Assembly (NCBI GenBank): GCA_029721435.1
Contig: CM056577.1
Coordinates: forward strand, 32,084,719-32,148,718
Length of the DNA: 64,000 nt
Direction: 5' to 3'
DNA from: Gymnothorax reevesii
Taxonomy: Eukaryota; Chordata; Actinopteri; Anguilliformes; Muraenidae
Shown here: one piece after another, positions 1-10,855 of the stretch
Position numbering within the stretch: position 1 is the stretch's first letter
Layout: each line of letters opens with the position of its first letter
The notes under the pieces: generated by a model
What the model was told of the DNA's origin: nothing
What the model saw: only the letters and a program-made list of their open reading frames with translations
Databases searched by the model: none
Position numbers and translations under genes: made by a program

Positions 1-1179
1 CAGGGTTAACCCCAGGTTATCTTGCTAAGCCCATATACTGCTTCGTAGTGCAGGCCCCAGGTAGGCTTTCTAAATAACCCTGACAAAACACATCACATTC
101 AACAGCCAAAGACCTCCTTCAGCCTCCAAGTTAGCTGACTCCAAAGTACCAAATGTTGGTTAAAATAAAGATCAACAGGATGGTCAGTCTCCAGCAACTG
201 GGCTGGGCAGCCCTGCTCTAGCTTTTGAGTGAGGTGTGCTTTACTAGGGTTGGAGTGAAACCCTACAGAATGGCAGATCCGCTCTTGCCAACATTGGCAC
301 TTGCTTAATGACCTCGGTCAACTGGGGTTAAGGAGTACAGTTTATATGACTACAAACTATATAACGTAAGATGACCAATAAATGACTCATCCAAGTAAAT
401 GACCATCATATATTTTCCTGTTCACCAGATCACAAATGAGGAAACAAATTTCCCAATTAAGCTCAATAATAAAATCTGGAAGCCAAGAACCCTCTCAACC
501 CAGGAGTTGACCACTAATATGCATATTACAGGACATATTCAATAGCTGTATGATACCACAAATTTTGCACCTCTGGTCAAAAACCAAGTCCCAGAGGGCT
601 GCAAACTTAGCTGATTTTTGCTTTGTCCTTCCAATCACAAGCTAATTAAGCTCAAGAAATAATGTCTGCAGACACAGCCCTCAAACAGGACTTAAATTAT
701 TCAAGCAACTACAGGAGCACACCAAAAAACCAGCAGATAGAGCTGCCCTCCTGAATTTCAGTCCCAGATCCTCTTTTCAACCAACTCACAACTAAGCCAG
801 AAATTCATTAATCTCCCAAATGGCCTGAACCAGGGAGCAGCTTAACTCATCATCAACCTTAATTTTTTTCCTGAAAGTCAAGAATAATTACAAATGGAGG
901 CATGATAAACAGAAATGCATTCAAATAGAACACAAGATATATACTCTTCCAAAAAAGAAACTATACATTGTTGTTAGCATCAATTTATTATAAATGAAAT
1001 GTTTTGACAAATGTGGAAAACATATTGAAAAGAAAGTGTAATCAATAATTCAATATTTGTATAGTTTCTTTTTTTGAAAGAGTATAGTATTTGGCCTTGA
1101 GGATACTCATTCAAAAAGTCATTATAGTGCACCTTTTAACGCCTAAGGAAATGGCCTCCGTGGACATTGTTCATCATTT
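1..1179. other. wac intron, no gene seen
   Basis: The sequence left of the boundary minisatellite is AT-rich. Apart from the inverted repeat at 940-1086 I see no exon, RNA gene or recognisable element. The next wac exon is not here. Confidence 0.6.
940..1086. repeat. Hairpin or MITE-like inverted repeat
   Basis: Two near-perfect 28-29 bp arms, TATACTCTTCCAAAAAAGAA... at 940-967 and its complement at 1058-1086, flank about 90 bp of AT-rich DNA. The layout suits a short MITE or foldback remnant in the intron. No target duplication is clear. Confidence 0.5.
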
Positions 1180-1495
1180 TTCATGTGAAACTAAAGGAAC
1201 ACACTCTCTGGGCCATACCTAGAGTGGACTTAAGTCATATATGGGTTAAATATGAAACTTAAGGGACACCCACTGTAGGCCGTATCCGAATGAAACACCA
1301 TGTGGGCCGTACCCTTACGAAACTAAAGAAACACACTGTGTGGGCCGTATTCTTATGAAAGTAAACAAATACACTGTGCAGGCTGTACCTGCAGGAAAGT
1401 AAATGCACTGTGTGGGCCATACCTGTATGAAACTAAAATACACTGTGTGGGCTGTACCTGTATGAAACCAAAGGAACACACTGTGTGGGCCGTAC
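1180..1495 (-). repeat. Minisatellite built on the 5' splice site of exon 1496-1618
   Basis: Read on the minus strand, about eight imperfect units of 27-38 bp follow the donor without a gap. The consensus is GTACGGCCCACACAGTGTGTT, then CCTTTGGTTTCATACAG. Units end in CAG and the next begins with GTA, so each boundary looks like AG|GT. The most distal unit (1183-1228) still carries TCCACTCTAG|GTATGG, a near copy of the exon end and donor TCCACTCCAG|GTACGG. Extra GT donors survive at exon-end positions 1458, 1423, 1389 and 1313. They would extend the exon by 38, 73, 107 and 183 nt; the first three shift the frame and the last lies past a stop. Confidence 0.85.
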
Positions 1496-1618
1496 CTGGA
1501 GTGGAGAGCTGAGCAGCTTGGGAAAGCAGAGCGGTGATGTTGAAAGCAGACGGGCCGGCAGTGAGGATCTTATGCAGCATAGACTGTAGTGAAGCTTGTG
1601 TGACTGCAGCTGTGAGGA
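1496..1618 (-). CDS. wac: wac exon encoding the conserved VTQASLQ...[12 protein letters not shown] block
   Basis: This 123-bp exon encodes 41 codons (phase 1 to phase 1), with the block [17 protein letters not shown] followed by [19 protein letters not shown]. It is nearly identical to the WAC segment just after the LLPALQATLQLNN helix. The start is fixed by the acceptor CTGTAG on the minus strand (AG at 1620-1619), preceded by a long pyrimidine tract. The end is fixed by the donor CCAG|GTACGG (GT at 1495-1494). Substitutions relative to human are conservative (Met/Ile, Leu/Ile). The segment is amphipathic and helical; its molecular role is not well defined. Immediately downstream, the intron begins with a minisatellite whose units copy this exon-intron boundary. 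Confidence 0.93.
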
Positions 1619-1621
1619 CTA

Positions 1622-1677
1622 CAGAGGGCAGAGAGAGAGCAAGAGGGGAGTGTGTGAGAGGGGGACAGTGAGAGAGA

Positions 1678-1708
<31 letters not shown>

Positions 1709-1860
1709 GGAAAGCGAGAGAAAAACAGAGAGGTGAGGATAATGTTTGAGAGCAACGGAGAGATAAAGAAGAGATGGAGAGGGAGAGAGTGAGGGTGGAA
1801 GTGTGTGGGAGAAGGGGAGAGAGAGCAAGAGTGAGAGGGAAAGAAAAAACAGCGAGAGGA
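1622..1860. repeat. GA/CT-rich microsatellite tract at the 3' splice site
   Basis: The plus strand is almost purely purine, with a pure (GA)n core at about 1671-1707. On the transcribed minus strand this is a CT-rich tract of over 200 nt ending at the acceptor of exon 1496-1618, so it supplies a greatly expanded polypyrimidine tract. Serine/leucine-rich frames on the minus strand here are products of the simple repeat. Confidence 0.8.
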
Positions 1861-2263
1861 GAAAAACAGAGACAACATGAAGCGGGCTGCGTCGTCAGAG
1901 GCCTTCTGATAACACATGAGCGACACACACATTCACACACAGGTGCAGACACACGCACAAGTAAACACACATCCGAGCAGGTGCCGAGCGTGCACTCACC
2001 CACAGGTCAGAGACAGCCTTTTTTTTGTCTTTTGATGTGCAAAGGTGATGTTACCTACTGTAATCTTGATTTTAATGTTACTTTTTCAAAATTCATAAAA
2101 CAACCAAGGTAAGACAATTATGGTTATGGCTGCTCAAAGCGCAGTTTGGTTTTCCTCTTCTTCAGCTGCCAATTCAGTGAGTTTCCGTCGTAAAGTGATA
2201 AACCTTCTATGGTGAGAATCCGTAGAGTCTCAGCTTTTTTATATTGCTTGTGCAGCAGAATGA

Positions 2264-3747
2264 GGGAAGTCAGTGAGGGAAGCACTCCTGACGGAGTCAT
2301 GGCACACACTTGGGCGTCAGTGAGGGAAGAACTCCTGACGGAGTCATGGCACACACTTGGGCGTCAGTGAGGGAAGCCCTCCTGACGGAGTCATGGCACA
2401 CACTTGGGCGTCAGTGAGGGAAGAACTCCTGACGGAGTCATGGCACACACTTGGGCGTCAGTGAGGGAAGCCCTCCTGACGGAGTCATGGCACACACTTG
2501 GGCGTCAGTGAGGGAAGCACTCCTGACGGAGTCATGGCACACACTTGGGCGTCAGTGAGGGAAGCCCTCCTGACGGAGTAATGGCACACACTTGGGCGTC
2601 AGTGAGGGAAGCACTCCTGACGGAGTCATGGCACACACTTGGGCGTCAGTGAGGGAAGCACTCCTGACGGAGTCATGGCACACACTTGGGCGTCAGTGAG
2701 GGAAGCACTCCTGACGGAGTCATGGCACACACTTGGGTGTCAGTGAGGGAAGCCCTCCTGACGGAGTAATGGCACACACTTGGGCGTCAGTGAGGGAAGC
2801 CCTCCTGACGGAGTCATGGCACACACTTGGGCGTCAGTGAGGGAAGCCCTCCTGACGGAGTAATGGCACACACTTGGGCGTCAGTGAGGGAAGCCCTCCT
2901 GACGGAGTAATGGCACACACTTGGGCGTCAGTGAGGGAAGCCCTCCTGACGGAGTAATGGCACACACTTGGGCGTCAGTGAGGGAAGCCCTCCTGACGGA
3001 GTAATGGCACACACTTGGGCGTCAGTGAGGGAAGCCCACGGAGTAATGGCACACACTTGGGCGTCAGTGAGGGAAGCACTCCTGATGGAGTAATGGCACA
3101 CACTTGGGCGTCAGTGAGGGAAGCCCTCCTGATGGAGTAATGGCACACACTTGGGCGTCAGTGAGGGAAGCCCTCCTGACGGAGTAATGGCACACACTTG
3201 GGCGTCAGTGAGGGAAGCCCTCCTGACGGAGTCATGGCACACACTTGGGCGTCAGTGAGGGAAGCACTCCTGACGGAGTCATGGCACACACTTGGGCGTC
3301 AGTGAGGGAAGCACTCCTGTAGGAGTAATGGCACACGCTTGGGCGTCAGTGAGGGAAGCCCTCCTGATGGAGTAATGGCACACACTTGGGTGTCAGTGAG
3401 GGAAGCCCTCCTGACGGAGTAATGGCACACACTTGGGCGTCAGTGAGGGAAGCCCTCCTGACGGAGTAATGGCACACACTTGGGCGTCAGTGAGGGAAGC
3501 CCTCCTGATGGAGTAATGGCACACACTTGGGCGTCAGTGAGGGAAGCCCTCCTGACGGAGTCATGGCACACACTTGGGCGTCAGTGAGGGAAGCACTCCT
3601 GACGGAGTCATGGCACACACTTGGGCGTCAGTGAGGGAAGCACTCCTGTAGGAGTAATGGCACACGCTTGGGCGTCAGTGACGGAAGCACTCCTGTAGGA
3701 GTAATGGCACACGCTTGGGCGTCAGTGACGGAAGCCCTCGAGACGGA
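2264..3747. repeat. 47-bp minisatellite array, about 31 copies
   Basis: The unit is TGGGCGTCAGTGAGGGAAGC, then CCTCCTGACGGAGTAATGGCACACACT. The period of 47 is seen from TGGGCGTCAG at 2311, 2358 and 2405 onward. Copies differ mainly at GTCATGG/GTAATGG and at the base after GAAG. One copy near 3031 has lost about 9 bp. The last copies (3640-3745) are the most diverged (CTGTAGGAG). It lies in the intron between exons 7841-8119 and 1496-1618. No exon is visible next to it. Confidence 0.93.
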
Positions 3748-6700
3748 GTGGGAGGTGCCGGGTGGGTGAAGAAGTGCATGCCAGGTTCTGATTTCAAAAT
3801 GTTCAAAAATTTTTACCCGAGTGTCCCGACCTAATTTTCGTACCACTTGCGTGAACAGTTTGTAAACTATTGAGCAAACTAGGCGCAACTATTGCATGAG
3901 AAGGACAGCCAATAAAAGCCCTTGGCGTGCCATTAGGCCAAGCGGTCCTGCATTTTAGCTGATGGTCACAAGTCAAGTTTGCTCACGATTTGCGCATCAT
4001 CACGCCAAGTCGTGGCCATTAAGCTGGCAGGACGACTTCACGCGTGCGCAACCTTGTTTTTTCAGTGAGTGACAAGATGTGAACATAATGTAAACCCTGC
4101 GTGACAATGAGTGACAGTGCGATCGATTGTGGTAAATTACGCGTGAACAAGCGCGTAACTTTGGTGCCAACATGGCATGAACAGCTCTCACCTCATGCGA
4201 CAGGTGGCAGGACAGGGGGCAAACTAGGAGTCACCTTAAGGCCTTGGCACGGCATATTGAGGGGCATTATGGGACCAAAATTCGTGTCAGGCAGGCAGGC
4301 AAACGACAGCTTCTAAAATACGGCACAAGACGCTCCGCCTAGCAGGTGATGGAATTTGGGTTCTTTGGCTGAAACGACCTCCGAGGCTGCAGTAACTGGC
4401 TAATATCTATGCTGCACCATCGCCCTTCGCACCGATACTGAAATGTAGTTGCTTGCTATAGTTACCTTAACGACTTCAGCTCAGATTTCATTCCATTACA
4501 AAAAATCATTGTTTCTGACCAAAGAGCAGGGCCTTCAAAAGGTACAGAGAGAGGAGCACAAAAACACAAGAGGACATGGACACACAGTCTCTCTCTTCCT
4601 CCCTCTCTCTCCGTCCCTCATGCTCAAGCACCCACATATCACACGCTCTATTCTCATGGAGTCACACAGATTAACACTCCCAAGCGAATGCTCAAGCAAA
4701 CACACACACATCTAACACTCACAGAAATCTAATTCAGAAACAAATCCAAACCAGGTTGAAATGTAGCAGTTTCAAACACTAACCTCCTTAGATTCTAGTG
4801 AAATTTAACAGCATGGGAGCATGTCATCAAACAGCATGTTGAGAATGAAGTACGACTCAATTTTTAAAGTATTGATCTCGTGTGGTAGGTAGAAGAGCCA
4901 CAGGGTAGAGAGGAGGGCTCCAGGGTAGGGAGAGCACATTTTAAATTTCCATGATACCCTGCACATTTCAATGACCGTCTGGCTGGTCTGAGCCGGAATG
5001 GCTGCTTTCCGAGCGCGACTCATCCATGTAAGCATTCAGCTTTTATCGCAATATGAGCTACGGGCAAGCAGCTTCACAATTCTTGCTTATATGCCATTAA
5101 CTGCAGGTGAGGCAAAGAGATAACAGAGGTAAAATAGGAGTATGAAACACAAATATTTTAAGATCAAATCAAAGCAGTGGAAGACTTCAACAAGAGCATT
5201 CCACAAACTTGCATGCAATTTGACGGGACAGATAGCTGCACTAGCCAGCAACGGTGATATCTCATGAACTTTTTTTGCTTTATCTCCCTGGTCCTCAAAT
5301 CACACCCTATGAGGTCCGCGAACTGCTGGTTTTCCACCCTCCCTTTACCTGGGTGTCAGGTGCTAACACAGTCTGGCCAATCAGACGCACAAACTGTTCA
5401 TTTACTTGCCTGGGATAACAGGAAACCTGGTCTGGATTTGGATTCAAGGTCCAGATTTGAGGATCCCTGCTTTATCTGTATGGGATGTACATTCTGTAGC
5501 CTCAGTGACATCCCATCCTGACATGTGTAGCGTAACCAATATCAGGCTTAAATAAACCTTCCTCAAGTAGTTTAGAAAACACAGCCCTCGTCATTAGTAA
5601 TTAGTATTTGTGACCCGCCAACCGGAAGCATGCATACCGTCAAATAACCCACAATCCAAAGCAAATTTGATGTGGAAGACCCTTTGTGCAATGTCATAAA
5701 TGGATCTCGAATGGGTTCTACTCAATACACAGGGCTAGCTACAACTTCCTGTGTAAAATGTCTAAAAATTTCAATGAAAATATGCATCAATAAATCATAA
5801 AGCAGCTAAGATTGCATATAGTGAATATCTTCCAGCTTTGAGCATGAACCGTTTCTCGAAAGATTCTGATCCTCGAATGTATAAACATTTGTTGTACCAA
5901 GTGGGGGGGGGGCACTTAGAGGTGCAGAGCACAGTTTATGACAGCATAACCAAAGTTACTTCAAAGTAAATATACAGCACTCGGTATATTTTGCAAAAGG
6001 TATATCCAGTGGAAACCTGTTGTACAGGAGTGCCTGGTGAAGGCAAGCAGCCCAGTACCCTAAACAAACTGAGAACTTTCCGGGACAATGCCTGGCTAAT
6101 CGTGAGAGAAGAAACCATGGGAACAGGGAAAGACAATTCCCCAGATGCCTGAATGCAAGCTCTAGCAGCTGGTTCCTAGAGGTACCACAATTTGTCAAGC
6201 CTAATATCCTCAATCCTTGAATCCCATTAAAAGTAAGCATTTACAGCGCCAATAATTTAACATTGTAAAATCTCCTCACACTGATATCAGGCTGCTTTCT
6301 AGGGACCTTTCCTTTCCTGAGCCACACAAGAAATGGTTTCATTCATATTCACTGCTTAAAAGCCAACACCCTGCACATGGACTGGTGCTGGAAGAGTCCC
6401 CTGGTCAGAAACATGGAGGCATCCGTAAACTGGCTCCATAATCAACCGAACAGCTCTGATGACAATCCAACTACTAGGCCCCATTGACTTTACATCTTGA
6501 TTGAAAAGACACGCAGGAAGGCTTGAGACAGAGGGAGAACCTAACAGACAGACAGAGACTCAGCAGAACGCAAAGGAACAGGAACAAGCAGCTCTGAACA
6601 GGGCGAGCAGGGCGTAGGGCTGCAGGTAGGTCAGAGCCGCAGCCTTATGTATTGCTCTAATCACTGAGCCGGTGCAAGCCCAACACCCAGCAGCATGCTA

Positions 6701-7339
6701 GGAATTGTAGTCTTTGGCAAGAGTGAAATCTGCGTGCTGATGTGTCAATGGAGGGTGAAACTTTCCATCCAATGACTGTCCTGTATCCATGGCAACCCCA
6801 CAGCAGCTACTCCTCTCAAAAGGCATTGCTGGACAGTGGCTGACTTTCTCAAAAGTTAAAAACCACTACATCTGAACAGCAAACCTCACGTTGCTACTGC
6901 TGCTGACAAGAGACTTATTTCCACCTCTCAGGAAAAAGAACTCAGTGTCCTGATCCAATAACCTGGGCCAACCCTTGACTTCCCATTCAAAAAAAGCAAC
7001 ATTCCTGCCACTACCATGGATAGTAGAAAAATACTGTAAGAAAAATGGGAAGGCGACTTCTAAGTAGACAAACTCATTTCAAGATATTGAAACAACTTAA
7101 ATATTGAGTGAGCTGGACATTATTGATGGTATTATCCACTTCACAATTTGGCTCCATCAAATAAAGGTTATACAGAGGTTGTAACTTTGCACAGTCACTG
7201 TTACTTTAAGCGAGCCCATTGCTTCTCAAATCTTTGCTGGAGGACCACTTGTCCTGCATGTTTTAGATCTTTCCCTGCTCCAGCACAGGCGATTCAAATG
7301 ATCAGGCAATTATAAACTCCAATACCTAATATATAATGA
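3748..7339. other. wac intron with an unclassified repeat at its left side
   Basis: From about 3760 to 4330 the base composition changes: CpG-containing, with recurring motifs such as CGTACCACTTGCGTGAA and GACTTCACGCGTGCGCAACC. This suggests an old DNA transposon, but no ends were found. From 4330 to 7340 I see ordinary intronic sequence, with a short CT-rich run near 4590 and old SINE-like scraps (5380-5480, 7215-7300). No coding exon is supported. Confidence 0.4.
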
Positions 7340-7840
7340 GTGGATCTTGGACATGTCTCCACTAATGTTAACGTAATGTAGACAGCCTCTCATTCTCGTT
7401 GATCTTAGGCATGTCCACATTAAAGGTAACACACTCGAGAAGGCCCCACACCCTTCTTGTTCTTGGATGGTAACGCTAACGTAAAGTAGACAGCCTCTCA
7501 TTTTCATTGCTCTTGGACATGTCGATGCTAATGCTAATGTAGACAGGCTCTCGTTCTCCTTGATCTGGGACATGTTCACACTAATGCTAACATAATGTAG
7601 AAGGCTCCTTACCCTCATTGCTCTTGGACATGTCCATACTAATGCTAACGTAATGTCGAGGGCGACTAACACTCAATCTTGGACATGTCCACGCTAATGC
7701 TAACAATGTAGATGGCTCCTCACCCTCATTGATCTCGGACAAGTCCACGCTAATACTAACGTAAAGTAGAAGGCCCCATACCCTCGCTGACCTTGGACAT
7801 GTACACACCAATGCCAAAGTAATGTCGAGGGCCTCCTCAC
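7340..7840 (-). repeat. Minisatellite made of copies of the exon 7841-8119 / intron boundary
   Basis: About nine degenerate units of 45-65 bp run downstream of the donor on the minus strand. Each unit repeats the last ~25 bases of the exon (GTGGACATGTCCAAGATCAA, TGAGG), the donor GTGAGGAG, and about 30 bases of intron (CTACATTACGTTAGCATTA). The exon's own end at 7841-7865 is the first copy. GT is kept at exon-end positions 7782, 7724 and 7613, and in one more unit near 7463. It is lost in the others (for example ATCAACGAGAATGAG). Extensions to 7724 and 7613 are 117 and 228 nt, both multiples of three. The frame stays open to 7587. Confidence 0.9.
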
Positions 7841-8119
7841 CCTCATTGATCTTGGACATGTCGACACTGGCGTTGTTGAGCTGCAGTGTGGCCTGCAGTG
7901 CTGGTAAAAGCTGCCTCAGGATGGAGGGGTCCTGCAGGAGGGGCGGGGTCACGGGGGACTGCAGGACGGGGGATACTGGCACCGTGGTCAGGGGGGCCGA
8001 GCTTGCAGTCACACTGGGGTTCAGCCCCGTCACCAAAGATGAGGATGATGATGATGACGAAGACGACAAAGCTTGGGAGGTGCAGGACTGGGCAGCGGGC
8101 TTGTCTGCTGGAGTGCATT
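7841..8119 (-). CDS. wac: wac exon with Ser-rich tract and LLPALQATLQLNN helix
   Basis: This 279-bp exon encodes 93 codons. It begins at acceptor CTTCCCAG|AATGCACTCC (AG at 8121-8120) and ends at AATGAGG|GTGAGGAG (GT at 7840-7839). In order it encodes ADKPAAQSC, a run of ten serines (plus strand 8035-8068), GLNPS, a Pro/Val region (VPVSPVLQSPV), then PPLLQDPSILRQLLPALQAT, LQLNN and VDMSKINE. This matches the WAC exon ending in DISKINE in human. Phase 1 at both ends fits the next exon, so the joined codon reads Val before LTAAVTQ. The serine run is longer than in human and is encoded by a TCA/TCG-type trinucleotide repeat, so its length may vary. The 3' end of this exon is the template for the downstream minisatellite. 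Confidence 0.94.
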
Positions 8120-9654
8120 CTGGGAAGGGAACACAGAAGAAACACATTGTCAAGTCTGTGCCCAGGGGAACATCGCTGTCTCAGTGAGGACTTCATTTGT
8201 GGCTACATGTGTAAGCTGCATAAGTTTACCAATCTGCCAAAGTTGGATGGATCACAAATGCAGCCAATTTCATCTACTACCCCCCTATCACACTTCAAAC
8301 ATCGAGTAATAAGACTGGACAAATCACGAGAACAGACTCCAAACCAAACTGTACGTCGACAGGGATCAGGTCTGTTATCATAGCCAATGCACATCAACAG
8401 GAATCGGAGGTTCCTTGCAACACCACTGAACAGCTCTTAAGAATGCAATCAGAGGCCTACGAGGTACCAACAATCCCTCTCTTCCAGATATATGAGGTCT
8501 ACTGACACAAACAGCAATTATACAGGAAGAGGGTTGAAGTCAGTATTGATTGCCATCCCTCTGCCTGCCATAGGCTTCATACGCCCGACTGATGGCTACA
8601 GCAACTGCACAGCTTTCGATGAAAAAGCAGCAATGTTTTAAGTGCACATTGGAATTTAGACTAGTACCCACTGAATCAGAGCAAAGGAAAATTAGTAAGA
8701 ATCATAATTTTGGTGAAAAAAAATTGTTTAATATTCACTGTATTGGCATAATAATGCATTTTTCTGAGGAAGTTTGGTGACCCATGAACTAAAAGGCCTT
8801 TAAAACACAGGGTCTCATGTCACGACACCCGCACCCCTACGAGCAGGTCATTGTGGCTGAGGGAGAACACACACATGGAGGTTAACTTCGCTGTATTCTT
8901 TCAGTGTTGACAGCGTGAAATTAGAGCCAAACCTACAAACGATTCAACAGCGAGTCCAAGGCAAGAATCCGCTTATACATTGCTACGTGAAGCCTGGTGC
9001 AGTGTTGCAAAAATCTTGGGAGATGAAAAGCCAACCATTTCTGGGGTTCATGTCACAATTACAATTCTACCCTTTCAATATTAGAGGCCGCCGCAAAACC
9101 ACGGATCACATCACAACAGAAAACACTGGCTAGCTAGTCCGGTCTCAAGTGAATCACCACATTGAAATTATCCACCTACTGCTTTTAAGACAAAGACTAC
9201 ATTTCCCACAAACCCCATCTGACAACCAGGACCGAGAATATTGTAAGCCAATGCTAAAGGCTGGCTGGTGAATATTCCAAATTTAATACATTCAACATCG
9301 TAAAGGACAAAAAGCTGCCTCTTTTTGCGTGTACCAGTGCACGATAGGATTGGCCAAATCCCAGCGTACTGACCCATAGACTGCATAAAAAGATGAATGC
9401 AGCACCCGGGTTTGAAAAGTGAAGCCAATGTGGAAATCTGTTAAAATTGCATTCAATTAAATGGCCAGCAGATGGTGACGCTGGCGGTAGCAGAGGAAAG
9501 TTCAATACTATACAAATCTTCGAGAAAATGACCGTAATTTCCTACCCGATTTATTATTTCAATAATGATTTTTCCCATTATTTCATAGTATCTATTGCAA
9601 GTTTCAAGTCTCATTCGATATATCATGATGTTCATTCTTATAAATTACGACTGA
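8120..9654. other. wac intron, no gene seen
   Basis: This is the intron upstream of exon 7841-8119. I see no further exon, RNA gene or clear transposon end. The region where the missing Ser/Pro-rich wac exon could lie begins here, but no reading frame resembles it. Confidence 0.5.
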
Positions 9655-10855
9655 ACTTGCAGACACTGCAGCTTTTTGGGACTGGAGTTAAACCAGCAGA
9701 AGCTGCAGCTCTCCAGGACTGGAGTTAAGCCTTCAGGCAATGCGGCCCTCCAGAATTAGAGTTAAACCTGCAGACACTGTGGCCCTCCATGACTAAAGTT
9801 AAACCTGCAAACACATCAGCTCTTCAGGGCTGGAGTTAAACCTTCAAACACTTCAGCTCTTCAGGGCTGGAGTTAAACCTGCAGACACTGCAGTCTTCCA
9901 GGACTGGAGTTAAACCTGCAGACGCTCTGGCCCTCCAGGACTGGAGTTAAACCTGCAGACGCAGCCTCTGGCCCTCCAGGACTGGAGTTAAACCTGCAGA
10001 CACTCTGGCCCTCCAGGACTAAAGTTAAACCTGCAAACACTTCAGCTCTTCAGGGCTGGAGTTAAACCTACAGACACAGCAGTCGTCCAGGACTGGAGTT
10101 AAACCTGCAGACGCTCTGGCCCTCCAGGACTGGAGTTAAACCAGCAGAGACTTCAGCTCTTCAGGGCTGGAGTTAAACCAACAGACACAGCAGTCGTCCA
10201 GGACTGGAGTTAAACCTGCAGACACAGCGGCCTTCCAGCACTGGAGTTAAACCTACAGACACAGCAGTCGTCCAGGACTGGAGTTAAACCTGCAGACGCT
10301 CTGGCCCTCCAGGACTAGAGTTAAACCTACAAACACCGTGGCCTTCCAGCACTGGAGTTAAATCTGCAGACACAGCGGCCTTCCAGCACTGGAGTTAAAC
10401 CTACAGACACAGCAGTCGTCCAGGACTGGAGTTAAACCTGCAGACGCTCGGGCCCTCCAGGACTGGAGTTAAACCTGCAGACGCTCGGGCCCTCCAGGAC
10501 TGGAGTTAAACCAGCAGAGACTTCAGCTCTTCAGGGCTGGAGTTAAACCAACAGACACAGCAGTCGTCCAGGACTGGAGTTAAACCTGCAGACACAGCGG
10601 CCTTCCAGCACTGGAGTTAAACCTACAGACACAGCAGTCGTCCAGGACTGGAGTTAAACCTGCAGACGCTCGGGCCCTCCAGGACTAGAGTTAAACCTAC
10701 AGACACAGTGGCCTTCCAGCACTGGAGTTAAATCTGCAGACACAGCGGCCTTCCAGCACTGGAGTTAAATCTGCAGACAATGCGACCCTCAAGGACTGGA
10801 GTTAAATCTGCAGACAACAGCCCTCCAAGCTTGAAATTCAGCCTGCAGGCACTGG
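9655..10855. repeat. 37-bp minisatellite array with a 370-bp higher-order repeat
   Basis: About 32 units follow the plus-strand consensus CCTCCAGGACTGGAGTTAAA, then CCTGCAGACACTCTGGC. A block starting CCAGCAGAGACTTCAGCTCT at 10141 recurs at 10511. The shift of 370 bp is ten units and shows higher-order duplication. The unit resembles the 'ccctccaggactggagtt' tail seen in some fish retroelements, so a retroelement tail may be the source; this is inference. It lies in the 9.8-kb intron between exons 17952-18067 and 7841-8119. Confidence 0.92.

Noticed and set aside
1353..2003. A 216-residue minus-strand frame as a single gene
   Set aside because: Only residues from exon 1496-1618 are WAC-like. 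The rest reads through the CT microsatellite and the boundary minisatellite; splice sites cut it into exon and intron.
2264..3747. CRISPR array
   Set aside because: The 47-bp units are contiguous without unique spacers, and the context is vertebrate intron.
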